Below the pieces are notes generated by a model. It was not told the origin of the DNA. It saw nothing but the letters and a program-made list of their open reading frames with translations, and searched no databases. 64,000 nucleotides of DNA from Ramlibacter cellulosilyticus (GTDB lineage: Bacteria > Pseudomonadota > Gammaproteobacteria > Burkholderiales > Burkholderiaceae_C): contig NZ_JACORT010000002.1 of assembly GCF_014297465.1 (NCBI RefSeq), forward strand, positions 557,177 to 621,176, given 5' to 3'. This document shows, piece by piece, positions 1 to 15,000 of the stretch (positions are counted from its first letter, which is position 1; every line of letters starts with the position of its first letter). A program made the translations under genes and the position numbers.

Positions 1-3000
1 ACGCGGAGGGCAACAACGCATCCCTGGCGAACGTCGCGGCGCAGGCCAGGCCGTATGCCGACCTCGCGGTGAGCAGCATGACCGTGCCGGCCACCGCGCG
101 GTCCGGCGACGACATCGACGTGACGTGGCAGGTGACCAATCGCGGAAACATCGTCACGGGGGCATCGTCCTGGGTCGACCGCATCATCCTGTCGCAGGAC
201 AGCACGATCGGCAATGCGGACGACGTGGTCCTCGCGAACGTCACGCGCAGCGAACCGCTGGCCGCGGGCGCGAGCTATGCCACGACCGCGACCGTGCGCA
301 TTCCGACGCGCATCGAGGGCGCATACCGCATCGTGGTCGTGGGCGACGTCGCGGGCGTGGTGCTGGAGCCGGACACCCGCACGGACAACACCCGCATCTC
401 GACGCCGCTGACGATCACCGCCACCTATGCGGACCTGGTCCCCGAGATCACCGCCGTGCCGGTGGACGCCCACATCGCGGGCACCGCGCGCGTGGAGTGG
501 ACCGTCCGCAACCAGGGAACGATCGCGACCGACGTCGGCAACTGGGTCGACCAGGTGTATCTCTCCACCTCGCCCACGCTGGGCGCGGGCGCGATCCTCA
601 TCGGATCCGTCACGCACTCCGGTGCGCTGGCGGTCGGCGGCAGCTACAGCACCGCGTTCGACCTCGTCGTGCCCCGCACCGTCGGGGTCGGGCCGAAATA
701 CTTCATCGTCAAGACCGATGCGTTCGGCAGCGTCTTCGAACGCGGCAACACCGCGAACAACGCCGCGTCGGCCGCGCCGACGCAGATCCTGCCCGAGCTC
801 GCTCCCGACCTGGCGGTCGCCGACGTTTCGGGGCCGCTGTCCGTGCGCCCCGGGGACCCCGTCACCATCACCTACACGGCGCGCAACGACGGCACCGCTG
901 CCGCCGTCGGCTCGTGGCGCGACCGCATCTACGTCGACCGCGGCGCCGCGGGGCTGGTGGAAGTGGCCAGCCGGTTCAACACCGAGCGGCTGGAGATCGG
1001 CGCGAGCGCCGCGCGCAGCGTCAGCTTCGTGCTGCCTGCCTCGTTCCAGGAGGGCGACTTCCGGTGGGTGGTGCGCACCGACGCGGACAACACGGTGTCC
1101 GAGCTCGCGGGCGAGGGCAACAACCAGGTCGCTGCCGCGGCCGGCGTGCACATCGCGCGCCCTGACCTGCGACTGGGCGGCCTGACCGGCACGACGCTGG
1201 TGCGTTCGGGCGGGCAGCTCCACGTCGACTGGACCGTCACCAACGCGGGCAACCAGACGCCGGCGAACTGGACGGACCAGGTCTACCTGGTCAAGGGCGG
1301 CGTCTCGCGCCTGATGGCGACGGTGGTGCACACCGGCGGCCTCGCCGCGGGTGCCGCTTATTCCGCTTCCGCCGACTTCACGGTGCCGCTCGACTTCGAC
1401 GGCGAGTACGAACTGCTGGTGGTCACCGACGCGGGCAACGTGATCGACGACCACTCGCGCACCGACAACCGGGCGAGCCGCAACCTCACGGTCGAACTGT
1501 CGCCGTACGCCGACCTCGCAGTGACGTCCGTGACCGCGCCCGAGCGCATCATCAACGACCCTGCGCCGATCGACGTCACGTGGACCGTCAGCAACCAGGG
1601 CACCGGCGCCGGCATCACCTCGAGCTGGACGGACCGCGTCGTACTGTCCCAGGACGACACCTACGGCAACTCGGACGACCTCGTGGTGGGCGAATACCGG
1701 CGCGAGGGTGCGCTGGAGGCAGGGACCTCCTATACGCGCACGGAGCGCTTCCTGCTGCCGCCGGCCACCACCGGACGCTACAAGCTGTTCGTGGTCAGCG
1801 ACGCGCGCTCGGAGGTGTTCGAGAACGGCGCGGAGGGCAACAACGCCGCCCGCCTGGACCACGTCGTCGACGTGATGCCGATCCCGTATGCGGACCTGCA
1901 GGTGGATTCCGTCGTCACGACGGGAACGGCGTCCAGCGGCCGGCCGCTGCGCCTGACGTGGACCGTCACCAACCGCGGCATCGCCAGCACCAACACCGAC
2001 ACCTGGAGCGACCAGATCTGGCTGAGCCGCACGCCGGGCGGGGCGAGCGTGCAGGGCTACGGCGCCGCCGGCCACATCGGCCAGCTGGGCGTGAACGACA
2101 GCTACACGCGCTCCATCGACGTCGTGCTGCCGCAGGGCATCGAGGGCGACTTCTACCTGAACGTGCGCACCGGCGGCGTGTACGAGTTCCTCTACGGCGG
2201 CAACAACACGGGCGCCTCCGTCGCCATTCCCGTGAGCCTCTCGCCTTCGCCCGACCTCGTCGTGGAAGCGGCCACCCTGCCGGCGACGGCCAAGGAAGGT
2301 TCGCAGATCGAGATCGGCTGGACGGTCGTGAACCAGGGGGCGGCGCGGGCGGAAGGCACGTGGGTGGACCAGGTGTACCTCGTGCCCGCCAGCGGTTCCG
2401 GCAGCAACGTGTGGCTGGGAAGCTTCACCTACGACCGCGGGCTGGACGCCGGCATCCGCTATTCGCGCACCGAGCTCGTGACCCTGCCGGGCCGCATGGA
2501 AGGCCAGTACCGCCTCGTGGTGGTGACCAACGCCGGCAACTCGGTGTACGAGCACGCCGCCGCGCGCAACAACAACGGCTTCACGACCACGGCCTCCACG
2601 CTGGTCAGCCTGCTGGACCGGCCCGACCTGCGCGTCGGCACGGTCACGGTGCCGGAGCACGTGGTCGCCGGCGGCACCGCAGGCATCAAGTACACGGTCA
2701 GCAACATGGGGTCCGTGGCGACCTCCGGCCAGTGGGTCGAGCGCGTGTACCTGTCGCTGGACGGCGCCCTCAGCGGCGACGACCTGCTGGTGGGCACCTT
2801 CGGCAACGGCTCCGCGCTGGCGCCGAACGAGAGCTACTCGAACGACACCGCGACGGTCAACATCCCGATCCGCTACCGCGGCGACGCCTACCTGATCGTG
2901 GTGGCGGACTCCAACAACAACGTCAACGAGTACCCGAACGAGGGCAACAACGTGAAGGCGGCGCGCCTCACGATCGACCCCGTGCCCTTCGCCGACCTCG

Positions 3001-6000
3001 TGACGAGCAACGTCGTGGCGCCCGACCAGGCGGTGCACGGCTCCAGCATCGAGGTGAGCTACAAGGTCACCAACAAGGGCAGCGCCGCCACGCGCGGCGA
3101 GGCGGCCAGCCGCACCAGCTGGACCGAGACGGTGTGGCTCACGCGCGACCGCACGCGGCCCGGCAAGGGCGGCGACGTCAAGCTGGCCGAGTTCACGCAC
3201 AACGGGCTGCTGGAGGTCGGCGAGGACTACCTGAACACGGTGCAGGTGAGCCTGCCGGCCGGGCTGGGCTCCGGCCAGTACTACATCACCGTGTGGACCG
3301 ACGTCTACGACGTGATCCTGGAGGACACGCTCGCGACGAACATCAACCCGGACGATCCGGGCCAGTTCGACAACAACAACTACAAGGCGCGCCCCATCAG
3401 CATCCTGGGCATCACGCCACCGGACCTCGTGGTCACTGCGCTGAGCGCGGCGACGCAGGCCACTGCCGGTGCGCCGCTCACCTTCACCTACACGGTGCAG
3501 AACAAGGGCGATGCGTTCGGCGGCAAGTGGAACGATTCGGTCTTCCTCGCCAACAGCCCCGACCTGGAGGCGGCCACGCGCGTGTGGTCGCTCGGCGGCT
3601 TCGAGCAGAACCGCAGCCTGGGCAACGGCGAAAGCTACACGAACACCTACACGGTGCAGTTCGGCCCGCCGGTCGACGGCCTGTACCTCATCGTCAAGGC
3701 CGACGGCTACACCTGGAACCGCTGGTGGACGGGTTACGTGGGCGAGCTCTCCGAGAGCAACAACACGCGGTCGACACCCACCACCGTCACGCCGGCGGCG
3801 TCCGACCTGCGGATCACGAGCGTCGTCACGCAACCGGAGAACTTCTCCGGCGAGGAAACCACCGTCACGTGGACGGTGACGAACCACGGCGCGGACGTGT
3901 GGGCCGGCACGCAGGGCTGGCTGGACGGCATCTACATCAGCAAAGACCCGACCTTCATCCGCGAGCGGGCGTCGCTGGTCGGCAGCCTGGTGCACGCCAA
4001 CACCGGCGGCCTCGCCTCCGGCGCCAGCTACACCGCCTCCGCCAAGGTCCGCCTGCCGGAAGGCGCCGACGGCCAGTACTACATCTACGTCATCACCGAC
4101 ATCTCGCACGAGGGCGACGGCCTGGCGCTGCGGCCGTCCCCCTACGGACTGCCGCTCGCCTCTTCCGAGATGCGCGATCCGGGCGACGGCGCCGCCACGC
4201 GCAGCTACTACGCGAGCAACGTCTACGAAGACCTGCGCAACGACAACAACCGCGGCCAGGCGGCGCTGAACATCACCTACCGCGAGCCGGACCTGGTGGT
4301 GGAGAACATCCAGATCTCCGAGGCGGACCCGGCTTCGGGCCAGCCGCTGACGGTGACCTGGACGGTGCGCAACAACGGCAACCGGGCCACCCGCAACACG
4401 GCTTGGTTCGACGGCGTCTACCTGTCGCGCGACGCTTCGCTGGACAACTCCGACGAGCCGATGGTCGACCGCGGCAGCCAGGCCGAGACGGTCTACCGCG
4501 TGCGCCAGACCTCGCTGGGCACGCTGCTGCTGCCGAACGGGCAGCGCGTGCCGAACTACCTCGAGCCCGGCCAGAGCTACACCAACACCGCCACCTTCAA
4601 CCTGCCGGAGTCGGTCAGCGGCAGCTTCCACATCATCGTCAAGGCGGACACGCAGCTGACCATGGACCCGTACTGGCAGACCGCCAGCACGATCCGCGAC
4701 GGCCTGCCGGTGATCTGGCGCGGCTCGATCAACGACGCGGTGCACGAGTTCGCCAACGAGTCGAACAACACGGCCACCAAGGCGCTGACCATCCGCGCCG
4801 TGACGCCGCCGGACCTGCAGGTCACCGCCGTGTCGGCCGTCGACCACGTGATCGCGGGCCAGAGCTTCACGGTGCGCTACACCGTGCGCAACGAGGGCGG
4901 CAACACGCCCTCGGACCAGCAGCGCTGGAACGACCTGGTGTACCTGTCGAAGGACCGCTTCCTGGACGTCAACCAGGACCGCTACGTGGGCTACGTCGCC
5001 CACGCCAACGGGCTCGCCGCGGGCGCCAGCTACGACGGCCAGCTCGCGATCAACGTGCCGCGCGACATGGTCGGGCCGTACTACGTCTTCGTGGTCACCG
5101 ACCCCGCGCGCGCGTGGGGCCGCGGCGAGTTCGGCGAGGTGCGCGAGTTCGGCAAGGACCAGAACAACGCCACGGCCGCCGAGCAGCCGGTGATCATCGA
5201 GACGCCCCCGCCCGCCGACCTGGTGGTGAGCAACGTGGTCATCCCGGGCACCGGCTCCGTGGGCGGCCAGGTGCAGGTCACGTACACCGTGAAGAACGAG
5301 TCCGACTACCCGGCGCTGGGCCGCTGGACGGACGCGATCTACCTGTCCTCCGACAACACCTGGGACCTGGGCGACAAGCTGCTCGGGAAGATCGAGCGCA
5401 CGGCCGGCGACCTGGCCGGGCGCGCCAGCTACACGCAGACGCTCACCGCGCTGCTGCCGCCGGTGAAGGACGGCACCTGGCGCATCATCGTGCGCCCGGA
5501 CCTCTACAACGACGTCTACGAAGGCGCCATCACGTACACCGAGACCGGCCTCAACATGGCGCCGGGCGAGGCGAACAACCGCATCGCCTCCGGTGGCACG
5601 ATGGCCGTCACGGTGCCGGTGCTGCAGGTCGCCAGCCCGCTGCAGACCACGCTGTCGGCCAACGACGTGAAGCTGTACAAGGTGACGGTCGCCGCGGGCG
5701 AGACCCTGCGCGTGAGCCTCGACTCCAGCGCCGCCGATGGCGCCAACGAGGTCTACATCCGCTACGGCGACCTCCCGAGCTCCTATGCCTTCGACGCCGC
5801 CTACGGCGTGCCGTTCGCGGCGGACCAGCAGGCCGTGATCCCCAGCACCCAGGCGGGCGACTACTACGTGCTGGTGCGCTCGCGGCAGACGGCGGCCAAC
5901 ACGCCCGTGACGATCCGAGCGGACCTGCTGCCGCTGATGATCACGTCCGTGACGCCCGACGAGGGCGGCACCGGCGACGACGACCATCGCTGGGTGACGG

Positions 6001-9000
6001 TGGACATCACCGGTGCCCGCTTCAAGGCCGGCGCGCTGGTGAAGCTGACGCGCCCGGGCGTGGCGGAGATCGAGCCGGCCCGCTGGCAGGTGCTGGATGC
6101 GACGCGCATCCGCGCCGTCTTCGACCTGCGCCATGCGCCGCGCGGCCTGTACGACCTGACGGTCATCAATCCGGACGGTTCCTCCGTCACGGAGCCCTAT
6201 CGCTACCTGGTGGAGCGCGGCATCGAAGCCGACGTCACGATCGGGATCGGCGGCCCGCGCAACCTGGAGCCGGGCGACCGCGGCACCTACAGCGTCGCGC
6301 TGCAGAGCCTGACCAACGTCGACACGCCGTACGTGCGCTTCGACATCGGCGTGCCCGAAATGGGCGACAGCGAGTACGTCCTCGGTGGATTGAACCTGCC
6401 GTACGTCGTCTTCGGCAGCAACGTGGGCGGGCAGCCCGATGGCGCCACGCTCGACACCGCGGGCAACACGCAGGCCTACGGGACGACGCCCACGCGCATC
6501 ACGGATGCGAACGGCGCCGTGCGCAACGACATCCCGTGGGCCAGCCTGGACAACCAGCTGAACACCAGCGGCTTCAACCTCACGCCGGGCTACGCCTTCG
6601 ACATCGCGGGGCAGGGCTTCGCGGGCGCCACCTTCAACGTGCAGACCTACCCCGGCCTCGCCGAGTGGCTGGCCTACGACTTCGAGGGCCTGCGCGACAA
6701 GCTCTATGCCGTGCGCCCCGACTGGAAGGCGCAGGGGCTGCTCGATGGCGGCGTGCAGGACCTGGACAAGATCGCCGAGGGCCTGGCGCAGAAGTTCCTC
6801 TCCACCGAGGCAGAGGTGCACGTCGACAAGCTGGAGCGCCTTGCGATGCCGTTCCGCTTCAACGTGCTGGGCACCGCCACGCCGCTCACGCGCGACGAAT
6901 TCATCGCCGACCAGCGCGCGCACGCGGAGCGCCTGCGCCAGGCGATCCTCGCCGACGCCACGGCGGTCGCCGGCCTGCGCGTGCTGGCCGCGGACGCGCA
7001 GCAATGGGCCGAAGGCTGGCTGGGCGCTCTCGAGAGCGCCGGGCTCCTGCGCCCGCTGGACGAGGCGCCGCCGATCCGCGCGGGCCAGAAGGTGGTGAGC
7101 CTCAATGCGACGCTCGCCACCGGCATCCTGCTGTCGCACGCGGGCGAGAGCTACCGCACGCAGGCGGACATCCTCGGCTTCTTCACGCAGGTGCAGAAGT
7201 GGTACGGCGACACGGCGCGCTACGCGGGCGACCCGCAGGCCACGGACGCCGAGATCGCCTTCAAGGAGTACCGGCGCGACGAATACGGCAACGAGGTGGA
7301 GATCCCCGTGCCGGTGATGGCCGACCCGGCCGCGTACGACCTGGACGCGCGCGGCGACACGCACTTCATCAACTTCAACGTCTTCGCAGGCGGCGTCGCG
7401 GAGCAGGAATACATCGCCCGCCTCGGCATCACGCAGCAGGCGCTGAACCTCACCCAGTACCTGCAGCAGGCCGCCGCCGCCAATGCGACGGTGGCCGTGC
7501 AAGGCCCGCAAGGCAGCCTCTCGGCCAACGGCTCCGCCTACGTGCCTGCGGGCGTCGCGCTGCCGTACACGATCAACTTCCGCAACCCGTCCAACGGGCC
7601 GGCGGGGCAGCTGCGCATCGTCACCGAGCTCGATCCCTCGCTCGATCCGCGCAGCCTGCGGCTGGGCGACCTGAAGCTGGGCGACATCAACGTCCACGTG
7701 CCGCCCGGGCAGGCCAACTTCCAGGCCGATTTCGACTTCAGCGGCAGCAAGGGCTTCATCCTGCGCGTGAGCGCGGGAGTGGACGCGGAGCACCGCATCG
7801 CAACGTGGCTGCTGCAGGCGATCGACCCCGACACCGGGGAGGTGATGCGCGATGCCGTGCGCGGGCTGCTGGGCGCGGCCGGCGACCCGTCGCAGGCGGC
7901 CACCGGCAAGCTGCAGGAAGGTTTCGTCACCTACACGGTGATGGCGAGCGACGACAGCGACACCGAGGCGGTGATCGCCAGCTCCGCGCGCATCTTCATC
8001 GACGACGCGCCGCCCAGCGAAAGTGCGACGACGAGCATCAAGGTGGACCGCTCGGCGCCGTCCACCACGCTGGCCGCGACGGCCCTGGGCAGCAACGCGC
8101 AGGGCGAGCCGCAGTTCGACGTGCGCTGGAGCGCGGGCGACGACGTGTCGGGCGTCAAGCACGTGACCGTGTACGTGGCCAAGGACGGCGGCGACTTCCA
8201 GATCTGGCTGCGGCAAGCCGCGCCGGACCGCACGCAGGCGATCTTCACCGGCGAGGCGGGCAGCAGCTACGAGTTCCTGGCCGTGGCCACCGACGTGGCC
8301 GGCAACCGCGAGGCGGCCAGCGTGGCGAACGCGGTGCTGCCGGACGACGGCTCGCGGCAGGCGCTGCTCGACGCCCTGGGTGCGACCGAAAGCGTGGAGC
8401 AGACGCCTGAACTGCCGATCGCCACCCCTGGCCGCGTCTATGCCGACAACGCGCTGTTCGACCAGGCGCAGGCCATGCTCCCGGGCTTCGTCGCTCCCGT
8501 GCAGACGCCGGAACTCGCGAGCGTGGTCGCGCCGTTCTCCGTGCGCAGCTTCGCGGAGGGCTACGCAGCGAGCGCGGGCGACGTCGGCGGCTTCGCCATG
8601 GTGCAGCTGCCGGACGGCACGCTGCTGGTGAGCGCCGGCAGCCAGCGCAACGAGGTCTTCGCCTTCGGCGTGGACGGGGGCCGCAGCACCGTGCCGCTGT
8701 TCACGATGGAACAGCCCGTCATGGACATGGCCGTCGACGCGCTCGGCCAGCTCTGGGTGCTGACCGGCCACGAGCTGCTGCAGGTCGACCCCGCGACGGG
8801 CGCGATCCTGCGCCAGGTGCAGGGGCCGAGCCAGCAGGAGCTGACGCACGCGCTGGCCATCCATCCGAGCACCGGCGAGATCTACGTCGCCTCCGGCGCC
8901 GGCATCGAGGTGTTCCGGCCGGGCGAGGCAAATGCCTCCCGCGCGTGGCGCCACTTCAGCAACGAGCGAGTGGGCGACCTCGCCTTCGGCCCCGACGGCC

Positions 9001-12000
9001 GCCTGTGGGGCGTGCGCTGGACGGGCTCGCGCATCGACGCGGCCAGTGCGTCCGCCACGACGGACATCATCAGCTTCCCCATGTCCGGCCGCCTGGCCGG
9101 CCGCGCGGAACTGGAATACCGCCTCACCGGCGTGATCGACAGCATCGCCTTCGGCAAGGCCGGCACGGCGCTGGACGGCCTGCTGGTCGCGAGCAGCAAC
9201 GTGCAGCAGCGCCCGGTGAATGGCACGACCGACGTGCCGCACCAGGCCCGCGTGTGGGCGATCGAGCTCGCCACCCGGCAGGTGCTGCAACTGGCGCAGG
9301 GGGGCACGCGCGGCGAGACGCTGCTGGCGACGGCGGATGGGCGCATCCTGCTGGCGCAGACGGGTGGGGTGGATGAGATCGCTCCGCTGCAGGCGCCCGA
9401 AGTGCAATCGGTCAGCATCGCGGACGGTGCCGTGGTGCCGCTCCCGGTGGGCGGCGTGGCCGTGCGTTTCGACCAGGCGATGTGGATCGGCGAAGGCGCG
9501 GGCTCGGTGCTCGACCCGGCCAACTACCGCTTGTTCGGCCTCGGCGTGAACGCCGGCGAGACGTTCGATCCGGTCGGCGTGCGCTGGAATGCTGCGACGC
9601 GGACCGCGATCCTCGACGTCTCCGGCCTGCCTGCGGGCCAGTGGCAGCTGGAGATCGCACCGACGATCAAGAGCGCGGCCGAGATCCAGCTGGGCGCGCG
9701 CTACGTGACCAGCTTCACCGCGGTGGTCGACCTGAGCCACCAGGTGCAGCTCACCTTCTCCAACACACGCGGCAACCGCGCGACCGGTGAAGTCAGCTAC
9801 GACGTGGACATCACCAACATCGGCAGCGACGACATTCGCGGACCGGTGACGCTGCTGCTCGACCCGCTGCGCGCCTTCGGGGCCGGCATCGCCGGTGCGA
9901 CGGACAGCGGCGAGCTCTGGATCCTGGACCTGACCCCCGGCCTCCAGGCCTTCGGCAACAGGCTGCAGGCGGGGGCGACGCTGCTCGGCCAGACCGTCAC
10001 CATCCGCCCGCTGTCGTCGGTCTCGCCCGGCGTGGCGGCGCTGGTGAAGGCGGAGTTCGGCCATGGCATCTATGCCCTGCCGCTCGCCAACATCCCGCCG
10101 GCGCTCGGGATCGCCGAGGCGCCGGCGGCACCCGACCTGGTGTCGGAAGACCTCGCCCCTGCAACCGCGGGCCAGCCGTGGACGGCGCAGCTGGAAGCCG
10201 TGGATGTCGACGGCACGCGCATGTACTGGCAGGTCGTGAGCGCGCCCGCTGGCCTGGTGCTCACCCCGGATGCGGCCTACACCGCGGAAGCGGACGGCTA
10301 CCACCATCGCGCAACCCTGGCCTGGACGCCGACCGAGCGCGCCGACGCCGACACCGAGATCGTCGTGCGCGTGCAGGACAGCCGCGGCGGCGTGTCCACG
10401 CGGCGCTTCCACGTGGCGGTCGCGGGCGGAAACCACGCACCGGTGCTGGACTTCATCGGCAACATCACGCTGGAGGAAGGCGAGTCGCTGGTCCTGCCGC
10501 TGGTGGCCTCCGATGCCGACGGCCAGGCGCTGACGCTCGCGATGCGCCACTTGCCCGCCGGAGCCAGCTTCGACGCCGCGACCGGGACGCTCTCGTGGAC
10601 GCCCGACTACGACCAGGCCGGTGTCTACGCCGGCGTGACCGTGCTGGCGAGCGACGGCATCCGCACCGTGCAGCGCAGCTTCACCGTCACTGTCACGCAG
10701 GGCTACGCGCAACCCGTGCTGGGCGCGGTGGCGGCGCAGACGCTGCGTGAAGGAGACGCCTTCACCCTGCAGCTGGCCGGCTCGGTGCCGGGCGCGCGGC
10801 GCACCGGTCCCGCCACCTACGAGCAGGCAGACGGCACGGTCGTCACGCTGGACTATTCGGCGCCCTGGTTGCCGGGCGGCGCCACGCTCAACACGGAGAC
10901 CGGCTGGCTGGCATGGGAGCCGGGCTTCAACCAGCATGGCACCTTCCGCGTGCCGGTGACGCTCACGGCTTCGTATCTCGCGCCGGGCGAGGTCGATCCG
11001 GTGGTCACCCGCGTGACGCGCGAGCTGGTGCTGAACGTGCTCAACGCCAACGGCGCGCCGGAGTTCGATCCGGACGTCGGCTCCACCTGGAACATCCTCG
11101 AAGGCCAGCCGCTGCGCATCAGCGTGTTCGCGTTCGACCCGGACAACCCGGTGTTCGAGCCCAAGGTGCGGCTGACGCCGACCTCCCCCGCGACCGGGCC
11201 GGAGACGACGGATCCCACCGTCACCTACGAGGTGATCGGCTTGCCGACGGGCGCGAGCTTCGATGCCGAGACGCTGGAGCTGGTGTGGACGCCCGGGTAT
11301 TCGCAGGCCCGCGCCGAGGCTTACCAGGTGCTGGTGCGTGCCACTGACAACGGTGACGGCACGGGCGTTCCGAAGACCACCACCGTGATCGTTCCGATCG
11401 TGGTGAGCAACGCGAACCGCGCCCCGGAGATCGGGGAGATCGCCAACGCTTTCGTCGACCAGGGCGCGGTGCTGGAGATCCCGGTCACCGCCAGCGATGC
11501 CGACGGGAATCCGTTGCAGCTGACGTTCACCGGGTTGCCGCGCTTCGCCACGGTGACGCAGTCCGTCGCCGCGAACGGGCAGGCGCAGGCGCTGGTCCGC
11601 TTCGCCCCCGGCGCGCAGGACCGCGGCGACTACACGATCACCGTGATGGCGCGCGACGACGGCGACGGGGACATCAACCAGGTGCAGGCCTTCGCCCGCA
11701 GCTTCGTGGTGACGGCGCGCAGCGTGAGCGAGGCCCCCGTGATCACCGCGCCCCTGCAAGTGGTCGCCGTGGCGGGGCAGGCGCTGGACCTCCCCATCCT
11801 TGTGAGCGACCTCGACCAGGACGCGCTGGCGATTTCCGTCGAGGGACTGGCGCAGCTGGGCGCCGGTGGCGCCCGGCTCGTGTTCGACCCGCAGTACGGC
11901 CGTGCCCGCATCCAGTGGACCCCCACGTCGGCGGATGTCGGCGTCTACGACCTGCAGGTCGTGGTCACCGACAGCGGGCTGCCGCCTGCCGATGCCGGCT

Positions 12001-15000
12001 ACACGATCCCGGGGAACCCGGTGCCCAACACCACGCGCCACCTGCTGCGCGTGGTCGTGCGCGCCGCGAACGCGGCCCCCACGCTGCTGGGCGCGCAGCT
12101 GAACGGCCAGCTCGTGGCGAGCGACACCGCGACGATGTCGCTGAATGCCGCCGAAGGCACGCCGTTCTCCCTGGCGCTCTTCGCCGGCGACACCGACACG
12201 GACCGCCTCCACTGGAACGTGAGCGGCCTGCCCCAGGGCATGGCCCTGCAGGTCGCCGCTTCGGGCCAGAGCGCCAGCCTGGACTGGACGCCCGGCGGCT
12301 TCGCTGCGCAGGACACCAACATCGAGGGCGGCGGGAACGGCCGTTACCGGGTGCAGGTCACGGCGAGCGACGGCTCCGCGCAGTTCACGCGCGTGCTCGA
12401 GATCCAGGTCGCCAACACCAACCAGGCCCCGCGCATCCTGCCGCTGCCGCTGCAGCTGGTGCAGGAGGGCGAGACCCTGGCCTTCACCGTGCGCGCGGCG
12501 GACGGCGACAACGACGCCACGGCTCTGCAACTGGTGCACACGGGCGACATGCCCGCGGGCGTGCTGTTCGACGCGACCAGCGGCTATTTCGAGTGGACGC
12601 CGGGCCAGGACGTCGTGAACAACGCGGCGCTGGCGAACCAGGCCTTCACGTTCACGTTCAGCGCCAGCGACGGCCAGGTCACGACGACGCAGACGGTGCA
12701 GGTGCGCGTGTTCGACACGAACCGCGCCCCGCGCATCGTGGCGAGCAACCACGCGCTCGTGGCCGGTGCGAGCTTCAGCCTGCCGATCGCGTTGGGGCAG
12801 GCGGCCAGCGCGGCGGGCTTCGGTGCCTGGGATCCGGATGGCACCGAACAGACGGAAGCGCTCGCGCTGCGCTTCGAAGGACTGCCGGAAGGCGCGGTGT
12901 ACGACGCGGCGACCCGGCGCCTGAACTGGACCCCGGGCCCCGGCCAGATCGGCGACTTCGTCGTCGCCGCCTTCGCGGCGGATGGCACGCAGTCCGCGAT
13001 GCAGACCTTCACGCTGCGCGTCGTCGCGGAAGCGAGTGCGAATGCGCCGGAGATCAGCGTGACCACCACGCCCGGCGCCCCGGCATTGCCCGGACAGCTG
13101 GTGGTGGCCAGCGTGCGCGCCGACAGCTACGCGTCCATCGCGAGCATCTCGGTGCAGGTGCGTGGGCTGGACGCGGCGCAGCCGGATGCCTGGCAAAGCG
13201 TGGCGCTGGATGCGGCGGGACGCTTCCGCCTGACGCCGGCGCAACCGGGCCTCGTGGACATCCGCGTGACCGCGACGGACGTCGACGGCTTCACGGCCAC
13301 CGAGATCCACAGCGTGCGCGTTCGCGATGCGGCGGACACGGCAGGGCCGGCGCTCGCCTGGACGGGCGCGCTGGACACGCTGGGTGCCGCAGGCATTGCC
13401 GCGGCCACGCCGCTGCGCGCGCACGTGGCCGACGCGCAGCTGATGTCATGGCAACTCCAGATTGCCGCCGTGGGCACGGATGGCTGGCGCACGCTGGCGA
13501 GCGAGGAGCTCGCGGCTGCAGCGGTGGACGCCGACCTCGACCTGTTCACGCTGGACCCTGCGCTCTGGACCAACGGCGTCTACACGCTGCGCCTGAGCGC
13601 CACCGACCTGGGCGGGCGCACGCGTGAGATCGAGACGCGGGTGATCATCGACAGCACCGCGAAGGCGCAGCCGCAGGCCATGGTCGCGGACGCGACCGTG
13701 TCGCTGGCCGGCCATGACTTCACGCTGGCTCGCGCGCTGCCCTCGCTCAACGCGTCGACTGGTGTCGACTTCGGGAACTGGCAGCTTGCCGGTCTCGCCA
13801 CGGCCCTGACGCACGACCAGGTGGCGGGCGCCGACGCTTCGCTGCAGGAAGCGGCCTGGCGCGAAGGCGCACGGGTGTGGCTGCAAGCCCCGAGCCTGAC
13901 CGGCGGTGCGCCGCAGAACCTGCGGTTCACGCTTGCGACGACGACGGAGCGACTCTCCGCGCAGCCGGGCGCGCCGGTCGTCCTGCGGCCGGTGTTCACC
14001 AGCTCCGCGGCGGGGTGGACGCTGGAGGCGCACAGCAGCGCGGACGGCAACGCACCCGAGGCGTTGCTGCGCCTGGGCAGCCGCCTCTACCAGCAGGCCG
14101 GCGACGATGCCGGGCTGCCGTGGGCGCCCGCCGGCTATACGCTGACCGGGCCGGACGGTACGCGCTACACGCTGACGGCCACCGGTGAAGTCACGTCCGT
14201 GCGCTTCGGCGACGGCAAGGAATGGCTGGTGTCCGATGCCGGCGTCACGGCGGTGGGCACCGACCAGCGCGTGGTCTTCAACCGCGACCCGAGCGGCCGT
14301 ATCGAACTGGTGAGCCTGGGCGAGCAGGCCATTGCGTACCGCTACGACGGCGACGGCCGCCTGGTGCTCGCACGCAGCCTGAGCGCGCCCGACATGGGCA
14401 CGCCCTACGCGTACCAGGGCAGCCAGCTGCTCACCGACGCGATCACGGCGAACCTGGGGGCCGCGGTCGCCTGGACCAGCGCGCCGGTGGCCGGCAGCAC
14501 GCCGGGGCAGTGGAGCGGGGCGGTCGCCGCCGGCGGAACCACGCTCTCCTTCGTGGTGCGGGAAAGCGAGTTGGGTTCCACCGTGAAGGCACCCGGTGCG
14601 GTGGGCGCGGTGATCGTCGCGATCGAGACCGAGGGCAGCGACACGCTGAGCCTCGAAGTGACGGGCGGGACGGTGCTGGGCACGACCCAGGTGGGATCCC
14701 GCAAGACGACGCTCGTGCGCGTGACGGAGGAAGGCGTCAAGCTGCTGCGGCTGCACGGAGAAGGCGCCGCCGCGGTGCGCGTGAGCATCGCCGGCGACCT
14801 GAATGCCGACGGCAAGGTCGATGGCGGCGACGCTGCGCTGGCGGCCGACGCGAACCGGCCGCTGGTTCATGCGAACTACGGCTATCGCGCGAACGTGGCG
14901 CCGGTGGCAGTCGGCGTCGCGCAGCTCAGGACGCACACCGACCTGCAGGGCGCCCGGCGCGTGGACGACATCGCCGAGGACCTGGAGGGCGATCGGGTGT

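Noticed and set aside
1580..8410. 2,276-codon plus-strand frame inside the giant gene
   Set aside because: Shifted-frame shadow with Arg/Gly/Pro-rich, repeat-like translation; the CARDB and other domain motifs are all in the other frame.
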